Below, one piece after another: positions 47,694 through 57,433 of a stretch of DNA of 64,000 bases; positions within the stretch are counted from its first letter, which is position 1; the number at the start of each line of letters is the position of its first letter. The notes beneath the pieces are model-generated. The model did not search any database. It saw nothing but the letters and a program-made list of their open reading frames with translations, and had not been told where the DNA came from. The translations under genes were made by a program, and so were the position numbers. This DNA comes from Leucogyrophana mollusca (lineage: Eukaryota > Basidiomycota > Agaricomycetes > Boletales). The stretch is taken from contig MU266332.1 in the NCBI GenBank assembly GCA_021014945.1, positions 124,001 through 188,000 of the forward strand, read 5' to 3'.

Positions 47694-48316
47694 TTACCTC
47701 CAAACCCCCCCAGGTCCCGGGACCTCCTGCACCATCGCCGCTCTACACTGCTCGTCCTCACTTTCATTGCAATGCTTCGTCACTTTATATTTACGAGAGG
47801 ACTTGAATGGGCAGTGGGAGAAACACCACTGGACTCCCATATGTACGCACAGTACATGCCTCGCAATATTTTCGGCCACCAAGACATCGGGACAGCCGCC
47901 CCAGGTGCAAGGCACCTCTGTCACTTTGTCTGCCATGTTGAATTCGTGCCTCTTTATGAGATGCTCCCTGAAGCTATTCCTGTCCGCGTGCGCTAACCGT
48001 CTGCACGCCCCTCCCTTCTGAATCTGACAAGGGTAAAAGATGGAAAGGTGAGGATCCGCGGGCTGAGGATGGTCGGCATTCCCCTGGGGGGAGGTGTCAG
48101 AGACTGCGGGCTGGGGAACGGGTTGGGGAACGGCCGGAGGCGGGAACGGTGACGACTGGGGTTGGTTCGAGCTGGCCTCTGAAGCAGCGGGAGAGACAGG
48201 CTCAGGGGCTAATAGTAGTGGTGTTAGTTGTGAGAAGAGAGGTCAGAATAGAACACCGTACCAGTATATTCGTGGGGCGTATTGTCGAAGGAGAACGTAA
48301 TCTGACAGGTGGCCAT
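47694..48316 (-). CDS. Three-finger C2H2-type protein, array member B
   Basis: Exons 48316-48262 and 48208-47694 give 189 residues, with the intron in the same phase and place as in members A and C. The start MATCQITFSFDNTPHEYT is followed by a Pro/Gln/Ser linker (SPFPPPAVPQPVPQP). Finger 1 is CQIQKGGACRRL...HLIKRH, finger 2 VPCTWGGCPD...RHVLCVH, finger 3 CFSHC...KHCNESEDEQC. The end is PGPGGVWR. Finger 3 has lost the RDDAI core and one basic residue pattern, so this member is more diverged. The TATA-like GTATATATATAC at 48451 lies about 135 bp upstream of the ATG. A coordinated amplification with A is implied by the matching upstream and downstream modules. Confidence 0.75.
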
Positions 48317-48960
48317 CTGGAAGATAAGTACGACGGATTTATCTCCTGGCAAGAGACGAGAAAATCTGGCCCGTAGCCCCAAATTTTGAAGATCGAAGGA
48401 GGATCAATAGGGCGAAGGAGGGATGCGAGGAGACGCGTAAAGCGGGGGGCGTATATATATACCGCGCGTCAATCTGTGGGAACGCAGAACGCTCAAAATG
48501 TGAGTGACTAAACTTTGGAAAAGTGTCAGTCTCGCCCTAAATGCTGTAGAGATCACAATCTTTTTTAGCGGCTACGGGGGGCTAAGCACAAGAAAACGTG
48601 AAGTTCAAAATTTCGATGCCGCCGAGCCCCCACCGCCGTCACGGCTGCTACACCTTACCTATCTCTCCTTTGGAAAAAGGGGACGTTCCGATTCCGAAAG
48701 CTTTTCCCGAAAAGTCGGAAGCCATAATATTCGCCGGTTCCACATGTCCCGGGCCCTTTAGCCTCAAGGACAACAGTAGTCGCCGCTCTGCACTTGGATT
48801 GGGTTTGAACAGTTGCAAGAGCATCCGGAAGAAATAAAACAGGCGAACTGGGCGGTTTCATGATTGCCCAACCAGCAATACAGAGCGGAGTTTAAACTTC
48901 GTAGCTGGGGTATTGAATCACGTCACACATTCCGTTGGGAGTTGGTTCTTGACGGTGCCC
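48296..48960 (-). repeat. 5' module, copy B, with TATA-like core promoter
   Basis: Shares GGGCCCTTTAGCCTCAAGGA (48751) and GCGGGGGGCGTATATATA (about 48442-48459) with the other 5' modules. It lacks the TACTGATGCGTGCC box and therefore the MRAF start. Member B instead begins in the retained ATCTTCCAGATGG segment at its left end. Confidence 0.65.
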
Positions 48961-49207
48961 TCGAGTGCCTGCCATCTCGGGCAAACGGCTGAGACGAGTC
49001 AGGATACGAAACGACGCTGGGGGCAAACGGTGTCATTTCGCAATGATACTGTAGAAGGTCAGCTGAGAGAGACCCGTCAGATTGGGGACACCCAGGCCAG
49101 ATGTACACATGCAGTCCATGCCAGCACGTTACCGTCCCGAAAAGAAGTGGCCAAATATCAATTCTCGCGGGTACGGGAACTGCTCTAGTCGAATGGACAG
49201 GGCAAGC

Positions 49208-49804
49208 CTAGGAGATTAAGAGGAGAAAGATCGAGCGCGGGATTGACACTGAGGCCTGAGAGTTCGGAGCAAAAGACTCCCCGGAGGAAGATCGTACCAC
49301 GGAGCACCAACGCCCGATATGGCAGCCACAACGAACCACCCGCCATGACCCCGATCGATTATTTTCCGAACATCGCCTTGCCCCGGCACCTCGGCTGCGT
49401 GATGCCATTCCCGACGTCCACGTCCACCCCATCGCCATCGGTCGTGTCCATGTCATCTCCTCAAGATCCTGTGCAGCCTCTCCCTTGCAGCAACCTTCTC
49501 GTTAACCCTACGCCGCTACGATTCCACGGCGATTGCAGCGTCCGCCCTGTGCCTGTACTCCTAGTTTATATGATAGGCAAAGCGTAGGACTTACGGAAAG
49601 AGCGTCCTCGGGCACTGCCGAACTCGGGCTTTCCTTCGAGAGTTTCGTCGTGGACTCTGCGGTTCTGGTAGGTCGATTCTTTGCTGAACAAGGTTTTGGT
49701 TTAGAGTTGGCCCCAAAAAACACAGCGTGAGACGCGTGAATGTTGCCAGGTCGAAACCAACACGCGATCGGCAGTTTGACATGCAAAAGTTTCGATAAAT
49801 TCAT
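49208..49804 (-). CDS. Hypothetical protein, possibly mitochondrial
   Basis: The ATG at 49804 opens MNLSKLLHVKLPIACWFRPG, basic and hydrophobic like a mitochondrial presequence. A charged segment follows (NRPTRTAESTTKLSKESPSS), and then a good GTAAGT donor after PEDALS. Joining to the next acceptor gives a short end (RCNRRGIVAA, stop near 49509). Other acceptors could extend it toward 49208. I do not recognise it. No neighbour suggests a role. Confidence 0.3.
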
Positions 49805-50119
49805 GATGTAGGGGATACTTAATAACAGGAAAACAAAGCCAAGATCTGCATACCGTCTACGAAAACACCAATTAGCTTCATAATAATAATACCATATCAG
49901 ATACAGACATAGAGGTGACCGAAAGCGGCGTCGGTACCAGGACCTGCATTACTGAGCGCCAGCTCCCGTCATGTCACTTCTTTCTTCCCCGCCACCACCA
50001 TGCTTTCTCAGGAACTCCCTCCATTGTCCCAGCTCAATTTTGACCCCGGCGGATTGAGCGTCTATGTAAAGGATGCTCTACCGCCACGCACTGCTTAATT
50101 ACCTCCCCGACATGCTCTT
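49805..50119. other. Intergenic
   Basis: Nothing recognised between the hypothetical gene and 3' module C. Confidence 0.45.
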
Positions 50120-50540
50120 ACACCAGACGTCAGCACCAGGCAGCGGGTGACGAGCGACGAGCAATATATTTGGGGGCGGTGGCGGCAAGTGTCGGCCACC
50201 GGCACATTAGGTCTCCGCCCAGTTGCCGCCCAGCGTCGATCATGGAGTCGATCGTGAGTGGAGTTTTCGGTGGACGTCCATTTTCAGGCGAGCTGCCGCG
50301 GTCCTCGGAGTGTGAAAATATCAACCAGCGGATATCGGTGCCCTGTTGACATCCAAAGTCCTCCGTAATTTTGCTGTCTGTAGGCCTGTCTGCGAGCAAA
50401 ACATATTGATCGCCGACGTGGCGTGGCCCTTTGCCTCACAAGTTCTTCTTCCGGGCCTGTTGTACTTGCTTTTGTGTTCAGCCGCAGCAATGCTATTTTG
50501 TGGTTCAAAAAGTCATATTGTCATATTACATACCTACGGT
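50120..50540 (-). repeat. 3' module, copy C
   Basis: Contains CGGAGTGTGAAAATATC (near 50307), GGCCTGTCTGCGAGCAAA (50384) and TACTTGCTTTTGTGTTCAGC (near 50463), all shared with copies A and B. The minus frame LLRLNTKASTTGPEEEL is recognisable but breaks sooner than in A, so coding capacity of this copy is doubtful. Confidence 0.6.
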
Positions 50541-50901
50541 GGGGCATAGCAGTCCAAGCATGTATCGTATCTCCATAGTATAGGGACATCAACAATGATA
50601 TACGAGAACCCACGTATAGCCGGAATCGAGAGTAAAACAAGTCATGGTAACTTGTAAGATGCAACTATTTGACTCGAGCGGCAATCAACACTGCCAAGGC
50701 AGGGGGCTCGTACTCAAGTAAACGTAAACAGCGTTGGCGGAGAGCATAGTGCAACCAGTAATGGTGCATAGTAGGGAAAGACAGTGAGGTGAAGCGACAT
50801 AGGAACTGTACGGGCAACCATCAGTACAGCGAGGTAAAAGAACTAGATCTGCCTGCGTACCTTGTCATCCTCGCTCTGAGTTCGTCCGAAAGCCAACACT
50901 A

Positions 50902-52025
50902 CTACAAAGTCCCTCCAGGTCCCGGAACTACGACTGCCGTCGCTGTTCTACAACCTTCGTTCTCGCTTTCCCTGCGATGTTTCCGTATGACATCATCGCG
51001 AGCCAGCCAGCACTGGCAAAAGGAGCATTTCCACTGAAAGCAAAGATGATCCTTGAGTATGTGTCTATTAAGATTCTCGCCGTTCATTCGTTTGTGACAG
51101 CCGTTCCAGGTGCAAGGGACCTTTGTGCGTTTATCCTTCATGTTGACACCGTGGCGGGCCTTCAGATGAGCCCTGAGGTCATTTCTGTGGCCGCGTACCA
51201 ATTGTCCACACATCTCACCCCCCTCAGGCTGAATCCTGCACTGGTAGCGCATGGAAAGGCTGGGAGCCGAGGACTGGGGCGACTCTACTTGGAATTGACC
51301 GAAGCCACCTTGGGGGGAGGTAAGAGCTGGCGGGGGCAATAGTGACTGGGTTTGATCCGAGCTGCCTTGGAGAGAAGCAGGAGCTGCAGATGGATGTAAT
51401 ACCGTTGGTCATTATTCAAAAGGATGATGGGAAAATAGAACACTGTACCAATAGATGGGTCATACGTTGGCGGGTGGTGAGTGACCCAGTTTAATGACTG
51501 GGAATCGTTCCAATCGCCTTGGGGTAAGGTGTGACCTGAGGGACGGTGTAAAAGGGGTTGACATTAATCAAGAGAGCGGCAAGGAGAGGGTAGTAGGGCG
51601 TACTTATAGCCTCGGGAGGCACGGGGTGATCAATTTCAGCGCCAGTGCTATACCCGCCATGTGGCCAAGCGGGGTATGGGTTCAGTGGTAGAATTTGGTT
51701 CAAGTTGTCTTGAGGAGATGCGGGAGCTACAAGCGGGAGTCACGGTGCTCGAGATCAGTCAGGGAAGTAAGGAAGGATAGAACTGCGTACCAGCAGCTTC
51801 GTGTACCGTATCGCTGCCGAAAGGATCTTGACTATCCTCCACGGGTATGTCTGAGGAAGGCTCGTTAAAGTACGCAGAAGGCTCGCCGAAGTACGCGGAA
51901 GGCCCGTCAAAGTACGCAGAAGGCTCGTTAATGTACGCGGAAGGCTCGTTAATGTACGCAGAAGGCTCGTCAAAGTACGTGGAAGGTTCCTCCCGAAGAG
52001 GATACTGAGAGTAGCCGTAGCTCAT
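50902..52025 (-). CDS. Three-finger C2H2-type protein, array member C, with heptapeptide repeats
   Basis: Four exons join in frame (52025-51791, 51726-51604, 51535-51449, 51383-50902), giving 308 residues. Residues 12-60 are seven near-perfect heptapeptides of type (D/N/G)EPSAY(F/I). The middle carries repeated Pro/Gln-rich units (APASPQDNLNQ, LPQGDWNDSQS, APASLQGSSDQTQS). The last 115 residues hold fingers 1 (CRIQPEGGEMCGQL...HLKARH), 2 (VPCTWNGCHK...RHILKDH) and 3 (CSFCQCWLARDDVIRKH...C), and end PGPGGTL. All introns before the finger exon are phase 1, so exons could be shuffled or duplicated without frame loss. A TATAAA at 52108-52103 suits this start. This is the longest member of the array. 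Confidence 0.75.
51846..51992 (-). repeat. 21-bp coding minisatellite (seven heptapeptide units)
   Basis: Seven 21-bp units encode EEPSTYF, DEPSAYI, NEPSAYI, NEPSAYF, DGPSAYF, GEPSAYF and NEPSSDI. The plus-strand core is GAAGGCTCGTTAATGTACGC and variants. Copy number is likely to vary between strains. Confidence 0.9.
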
Positions 52026-52102
52026 GATGCGTTGGTACGAATGTAGTGGTTGGAAGAGTTATACGTATTAGATACGCCGAAACCCGCTGCTCAACTTAGG
52101 GT

Positions 52103-52108
52103 TTATAA
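52103..52108 (-). promoter_or_regulatory. TATA box of member C
   Basis: TATAAA on the minus strand inside the palindrome GTTTATAAAC, 78 bp upstream of the member C ATG. The spacing fits a short 5' leader. Confidence 0.55.
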
Positions 52109-52240
52109 ACCTCACCGTGGCCAGAGGGCAACATAGGCCCGTTATGATCTTTCGCCAGCGGATACTACTCATATATGTGCGAAGCTAGCCTTGGCCAGTG
52201 GCCACGGCTAGTGTTACTTTGCGACGTACTATAGAGGTGG

Positions 52241-52741
52241 CTAAAGGAATAGAATCAGTCTGTCAGATGCAGAAATGGAAGATTCCCACATTCTGTACCG
52301 GCTCCCTACACCGTCCGGAACCAAAAGTGGTGGGCTGGCAAAGGGAAAATTAGCCAAGGGAACATTTGGGAGTTGGCAAAGGCACAACCTAATGGCGAAG
52401 ATTGAGGCAAAAGTCGAGTCATCGGTTGCTTCAGGTGCTTCATGACCGAATGTGGACAACCCACCACTAACAGGGAGAGGATTGTCAGCCTTCTTGGTTC
52501 GGCACCGAACTGAGAATGATAAGACTTTTCGACGCACCTTGTATATGTTTGTGGCACAAACGTAGAGATACACCGACGGGCAAGGATCTATGAAAGTTGG
52601 GGATAGCAGTTGCCCAGGCATACTCAAATTCTTCATTTGGATAAATGGTACACGTATTCTGACAGGTGACCCATCTGGAAGATAAGCACGACCATCCCTC
52701 TGACAGACGGTGGAGCGGTCACAAAGGCAAAAGGCACGCAT
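52241..52741 (-). pseudogene. Orphan first-exon remnant (MRAF type)
   Basis: The ATG at 52741 lies in the same TTGATCGGTACTGATGCGTGCC context as the ATG at 44464. The frame begins MRAFCLCDRSTVCQRDG and diverges from copy A. Later segments realign with copy A at the nucleotide level, for example CTCAGTTCGGTGCC and GATGACTCGACTTTTGCCTC. No finger exon follows before the separate TATA box and start of member C. I read it as a remnant of a finger gene unit or an unused first exon. Confidence 0.45.
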
Positions 52742-53520
52742 CAGTACCGATCAAATACCGCTGATCAACGGGGCCTCCAACTATGTAGTAGGAGGCGAAA
52801 AAATCTGGTCCATAGTCCCAATTTTTGAGGAGCGCCTATCGGATAGCAGCAGGGACAATAAAGGCGAAGGAGGGGGAGGCGAGGAAAAGGGTGTTAGCGT
52901 AAAGCGGGGGGCGTATATATACACCACGCGTCAATCTGTGAGAACATAGAACGTTCACGAACGTGAGTGACTAAATTTTGGAAGAGTGTCAGTTTCGCCC
53001 AAAATGCTGTAACTGTCAGGAAATTTTTGGCGGCTACGGGAGGCTAAGCACAAGAAGAGTTCGAGTTCGAAATTTCGATGCCGCCGAGCCCCCCCTCTCG
53101 CCGCCATGGCTGCTACCCACCCACCTGTCTCTCCTTTGGAAAAAGGGGAAGGTTCCGAGACGTTTGCCTTGAAAGTCGGAAACCATGATATTTGCCGGTT
53201 CCACATGCCTCGGGCCCTTTAGCCTCGAAGGACAACAGTAGTCGCCGCTCTGGACTTGGACTGGGCTTGAATAGTACAACATGTAAGGACATCCTGAACA
53301 GACAGGCGACTCGGAGCGGTTTCATGGTCGACCGAACCAGCGACTAAGAGCGGAGTTTTAATTTCTTGACGGGGGTGTTGAATCCTGCCAGATCAGGTCA
53401 ATTCGTTCAAGTTGGGAGTTGGGGGCCTATCGCAACGCTTGCTGTCGTTGCTCGGGTTATAAGCGTGCTTTTAAAAATGCAATGATTCGGTCCTTTGATG
53501 GAATCAGACCCCATCCAAAC
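52640..53520 (-). repeat. 5' module, copy C
   Basis: Contains GCGGGGGGCGTATATATAC (about 52903-52921), CGCGTCAATCTGTGAGAAC, CGGGCCCTTTAGCCTCGAAG (53211) and, at its right end, GTTGCTCGGGTTATAAGC (53451). The last block also occurs at 45116 beside copy A as GTTGCTCGGGTTTTAAA. This is the most complete copy. Confidence 0.65.
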
Positions 53521-53905
53521 AACACATGTTTCAGGCGGTGGTTCGAAAAGACGGGGCCGCATTGATAAAGCAATAGATTCCAGTTGGGTTCTACAGCGAC
53601 TGCTAACGTACATTCTCGGTCTGTTGTTTGTTATTTCAATTACCCTCCCACTATGGTGCCGCTACAGTGGTCGGTATCATCCGACATTTGTTAACCCATT
53701 GTTTTCGCATCAATTGGGTGGTATAGAACAACCCAACGAGAATATTCGCTGTCCAGCAGTGCGAGTGAAAAGCCTTAAGGGAAAAGTCGGTTACCGGGAG
53801 CCTGGTCGAGCAGGGGATCAGCCCACCGAAGGGGGTAAATGAGTAAGACTGCCTCCTTACCTTTATTTTACGATTGTTAGTTCCGTAGGACTTGAAAACC
53901 AGTAT

Positions 53906-54357
53906 TCATATCCATACACCTCCTGGTCCCGGAAACACAACGGCTGTCGCAGTCTTGCACCCCTCTTCATCGCTGATATCACGGTGTCTCCGTATAGCAT
54001 CATCGCGGGGCAACCTGGACGTGCAGTGCGAGCATTCCCATCGGAAGCCCAAATGATGGCGTAGAATATGGCGTGGTAGGTTTCCGCCCTGCTGTTGCTC
54101 AAGGCAGCCGAGCCAAGTGCAAGGCACTTTTGTACCGTTCATGATGACACCGTGCTCTTTCTTAAGATGTCTTCGGAGGCTATTTCTGCTTCCGTGTACC
54201 ACTTGCGAGCATGGCCGTCCCGCCAGGATCCCGCAAAAGTAGTGGTCTGGGGTGCCTTTTGGCACAGGGAGACAATGAGTCGAGGTCGCGGAAAATGCTA
54301 CCAATACATACCCCAGTTGGATGATAATAATATCTGATGAGCGAGCTCGTGGTCCAT
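53906..54357 (-). CDS. Three-finger C2H2-type protein, array member D (compact)
   Basis: Exons 54357-54312 and 54255-53906 give 131 residues, the shortest member. A 22-residue N-terminus (MDHELAHQILLSSNW...) leads straight into finger 1 (C23, C31, H45, H50), finger 2 (C61, C66, H78, H83 in VPCTWLGC) and finger 3 (C90, C93, H106, C115). It ends PGPGGVWI. It lacks the Pro/Gln-rich linker of A, B and C, which shows that the three fingers plus the PGPGG tail are the conserved core. The phase-1 intron is retained. No copy of the 5' module lies upstream of it, so it may be the older or a differently regulated member. Confidence 0.72.
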
Positions 54358-55419
54358 GGAAATACTGTTGATCGTGCTGTGTCAGGTGTAGTGCGGGAGG
54401 CGACACGTCAAACCGCCCACCTCAAATAAATAGCCACACGGTCAAGCACATCAATCCATTCGCGCTGACCTTTCTGATAAGGGGATATTTGCCAATGGGT
54501 ATGGGCGGCCCTTATGTCATTTTACAACAGGCATAGAAGTTGCTAAACACGACCTCCCTATCGATGGCTATCGATGGGTTCCAGCGAGCCAGAAGCTGAA
54601 GTCGGTACGCTGGCGGAAGCGATCCTGGTCCGAGTTGGCGATAAACCAAGCAAAGCATTCAGATTTTCTTGCCGCTATTGTATCATATGTTGCCTTGACT
54701 GCTTCGGACATGGAATCCCACCACTGTCGAGAATCAGCTTGTAGGCCAATTCAGTTGGTGCTACGGTACGAATAATTGGATTATTTTTTGACGCACCTGT
54801 CTCGCGCGATCTCCTACGTTGCGAATCAACGGTCGGGACAACGTACACAGTACACAGACAGGAGAAACTCGGCCGGCCCAAGATTTCAACAGCGGGTACT
54901 CGGGAAAAGCTTGTTCCGGGATGTATGAATTTGGAGCTGCGGAGAAGTTCGTGAAGGGAAAGCGGCATCTCCTAGGCTTGCTAAACGGCCAACTTATGGC
55001 CTGGTATCTAGCCCAAGCCTAAAAGTCACGGTGGCAAATGGCGCCATTCACACCGATCACAATTCCGCCGATCAGCAAGATCCTCGGGTGGCAGAGGCTC
55101 AATAAGGGAAGGTACGAATGAATCTTGAGAGGTTGCAGCAGGAACACGACGGATGAGGGGGAGACGAGAAACGGGCGAAAGAAAGGACTTCCGCCGCATA
55201 GGCATGTGTTCATATAACAGCAGTGTGAGAACGGCAGAACATTCATGGAAGTGTGCTATCCCCCTTCCAGTGCGAAATCCTGGCTTCCGAAATCGTCTCG
55301 AAGATCGACAATGAAAGCTAGAAGAGCCTACCGTCACAACAAACGTCCGAATCGCCGAACGACGCGTGTAGTTGCCGACCCGACGGTACGTGTTGCATTG
55401 TTGAACCGCCCAACAGATG
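54358..55419. other. Intergenic right border of the array
   Basis: No supported gene. Short frames on both strands lack motifs. Confidence 0.45.
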
Positions 55420-55705
55420 ATTCAGATCCCAAGTATCGGCGTTGGGTGTATAGGGTCCAGTTTCAACAGGTCTCGAAATCCGTGGGACCCACAATTCGGG
55501 GCTTTCGGGGTCTGTGCATATGTCCAAGTTTTCTTGACGGTGCCCCCGAGTACCTGCCATCCGACCTTGCCGTGACTCGCAGTGTGGGTCAGAAAATGAT
55601 ATCCCCATGTAGCTGCGAACCAGACGTCCCAGGCGACTGCGCACGATCCGACGGTTGCGGAGGTTTGAAGCACTTTGCCTCAAAATTGATTCTATCTCCC
55701 TTGTA
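55420..55705 (-). pseudogene. Fragment related to the 3' exon of the MYND gene
   Basis: The minus strand reads MLQTSATVGSCAVAWD, matching MLRTSPTVGFSAVVWD of the MYND gene at 45358-46497, and nucleotide similarity extends about 130 bp (GAAAATGA(T/C)ATCC, CCAGACGTCCCAG, CCTCAAAATTG). Stops and gaps break the rest. There is no MYND finger nearby. A block TTCTTGACGGTGCCC at 55533 also occurs at 48948, beside 5' module B. Confidence 0.6.
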
Positions 55706-55727
55706 GATCAAACTGCAAACCATCGCG

Positions 55728-57261
55728 ATGCTCCGACTACTTCAGCGGCCTTCAGGCTCCCTGGCTTTCTCTCGAAATGCAGGGGAGGCTGATAATCCAG
55801 ACTTCAAACTCCCGAAAATGGCCTCCCTGGTCATCATCACCTGCATGAATTTGCTTCTCCAGGTAAAAAATTTGAAGATACCCTGAATTTGGCATACGAT
55901 GATTTGATGGCTCGATTAGACCTCCTTCTTCATCGTTGTCTCGTCGTCCAACAAGTATGCTGAGTATCTGGGAGGCGACGCAACCTTTTCTGGAGTCATC
56001 ATCGGAATTCCGACGGTCTTCTCTGGGCTCGCGCTCATCCCCATGACAAGGTTGGACAAAGGTAGGATTCCATCACGTGCTGCGAGATTAGAGACTCAAA
56101 CGTTCTATTGCAGGAAAATATACAATGCCCCTCCACGTCAGTTGCGCTGCGGCAATCCTTGGAAACGTATTGTATGCAGTTGCATACCGCGCTAACTTCT
56201 TGTACCTGATCCTAATCGGACGGTGCGTCACCGGGGTCGCTTTTTCGATGTTCATGTACTGCAAACGCTACTGCACTGATCCCCGCATCGTCGGTATCCG
56301 CCGCAGAACAACTTTGGCGAGCTGCCAGGTTATATGCCAGGGACTTGGAATGAGTCTTGGGCCATTCGTGGGCGGTTTGCTCTACAAAGTAGGGTTCACC
56401 AACTCTATCTTCAACGGGTATACCAGCCCAGGTTGGGTTATGGCGGGTGTATTTGGGGTATTCTGGATTTGCGCTGCGGTGTGGTTCGAAGACATCCCCG
56501 ACGAACCGGAGACCACCGAGTTACGCCCCATTGGTGACCCCACACCGTCACCTCGCACAGAAGAAAAAACTACAGAATTGGCGGAATTTCCCGTCCTCGC
56601 TCCGTCCGCCGTCTCGACACGCCCTCCTTCTCCCCAGGTTGAGACTCTCCGTGCGCAGCTCTCTCACATCACCCGTTCCCAGTGGGGAGTCATTGCTTGT
56701 ATGTGCTGGTTTTCCATGGGCTGTTTCTTTATCCTAGGCTCCTGGGAGTCCGGCCTCCCCGTTTTCGGTGCCAGCGTCCCGCAGCTTAACTGGTCTCCAT
56801 ACGCCGCTGGAAACTTCATCGCACTCGGTGGGATCACCTGCTTCCCTTTCCTCCTCGCCAATCTCCTCTTCGCACGGCGCATGCAAGACCGCAAGCTCCT
56901 CGCATTTGGGTCATTCCTTGGCTTAGTGGGGTTGCTGATCTTCTTATCGCTCCTTCGGGCGAGCAAAATCAACTACGGCTCCCTGTTCGCATGTTGGTGG
57001 ACGGTTGCGCTTGGTTTTAACCTTGCTACTACCGTAACGCTGAGCTTATTGAGCAAGCAGCTTCCACCCGAGTGGAACTCGCACACCTCGATGGCAATCC
57101 AGTACAGCAACTACACTGGACGGGTGACAGGGGCTATTTGGGGTGGCAGTGGGGTGAAGGTGGGCATGATGAACTTTGTAGGGCTGGAGATTGCTATCGT
57201 TGGGATAGGAGCTGTGCTTTTCACATCGCTCTGGAGGGATTTGAAGGCCAAGACGGGATGA
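55728..57261 (+). CDS. Major facilitator superfamily transporter
   Basis: Exons 55728-55862, 55920-56061 and 56114-57261 give 474 residues with about twelve hydrophobic segments. N-half: ASLVIITCMNLLLQ, a TM with GVIIGIPTVFSGLALIPMTR, then HVSCAAAILGNVLYAVAYRA and LILIGRCVTGVAFSMFMYC, a typical MFS R-x3-G-x3-(G/A) pattern. GLGMSLGPFVGGLLYKVG resembles motif C of exporters. A charged, Ser/Pro-rich central loop (about residues 225-275) separates the halves. The C-half ends VGIGAVLFTSLWRDLKAKTG. The overall pattern resembles the MFSD8/SPX-MFS-like group, but no SPX domain is present. Substrate unknown. The TPR gene starts 172 bp downstream on the same strand. Confidence 0.85.
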
Positions 57262-57433
57262 CATGTTATGGAGGGATGCCTTTGGCGATTTACATAAAGG
57301 GATGGTAAGAGCTAATAGTAATGTGTGACTAAACGTTTTGGCTCCTCCCGAGCCTCGTGTCCTTCTATAGAGTGGGTTTGGAGCACTCCAGATCTTTGAC
57401 TGACTTCGCCACCGACATTTGCAAAGATCAGCC

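Noticed and set aside
51846..51992. CRISPR-like array
   Set aside because: The repeats are contiguous 21-bp coding units without spacers, in a eukaryotic gene.
42100..55419. Transposon as the source of the repeated modules
   Set aside because: No transposase, reverse transcriptase, terminal inverted repeats or target-site duplications were seen. Tandem segmental duplication explains the pattern.
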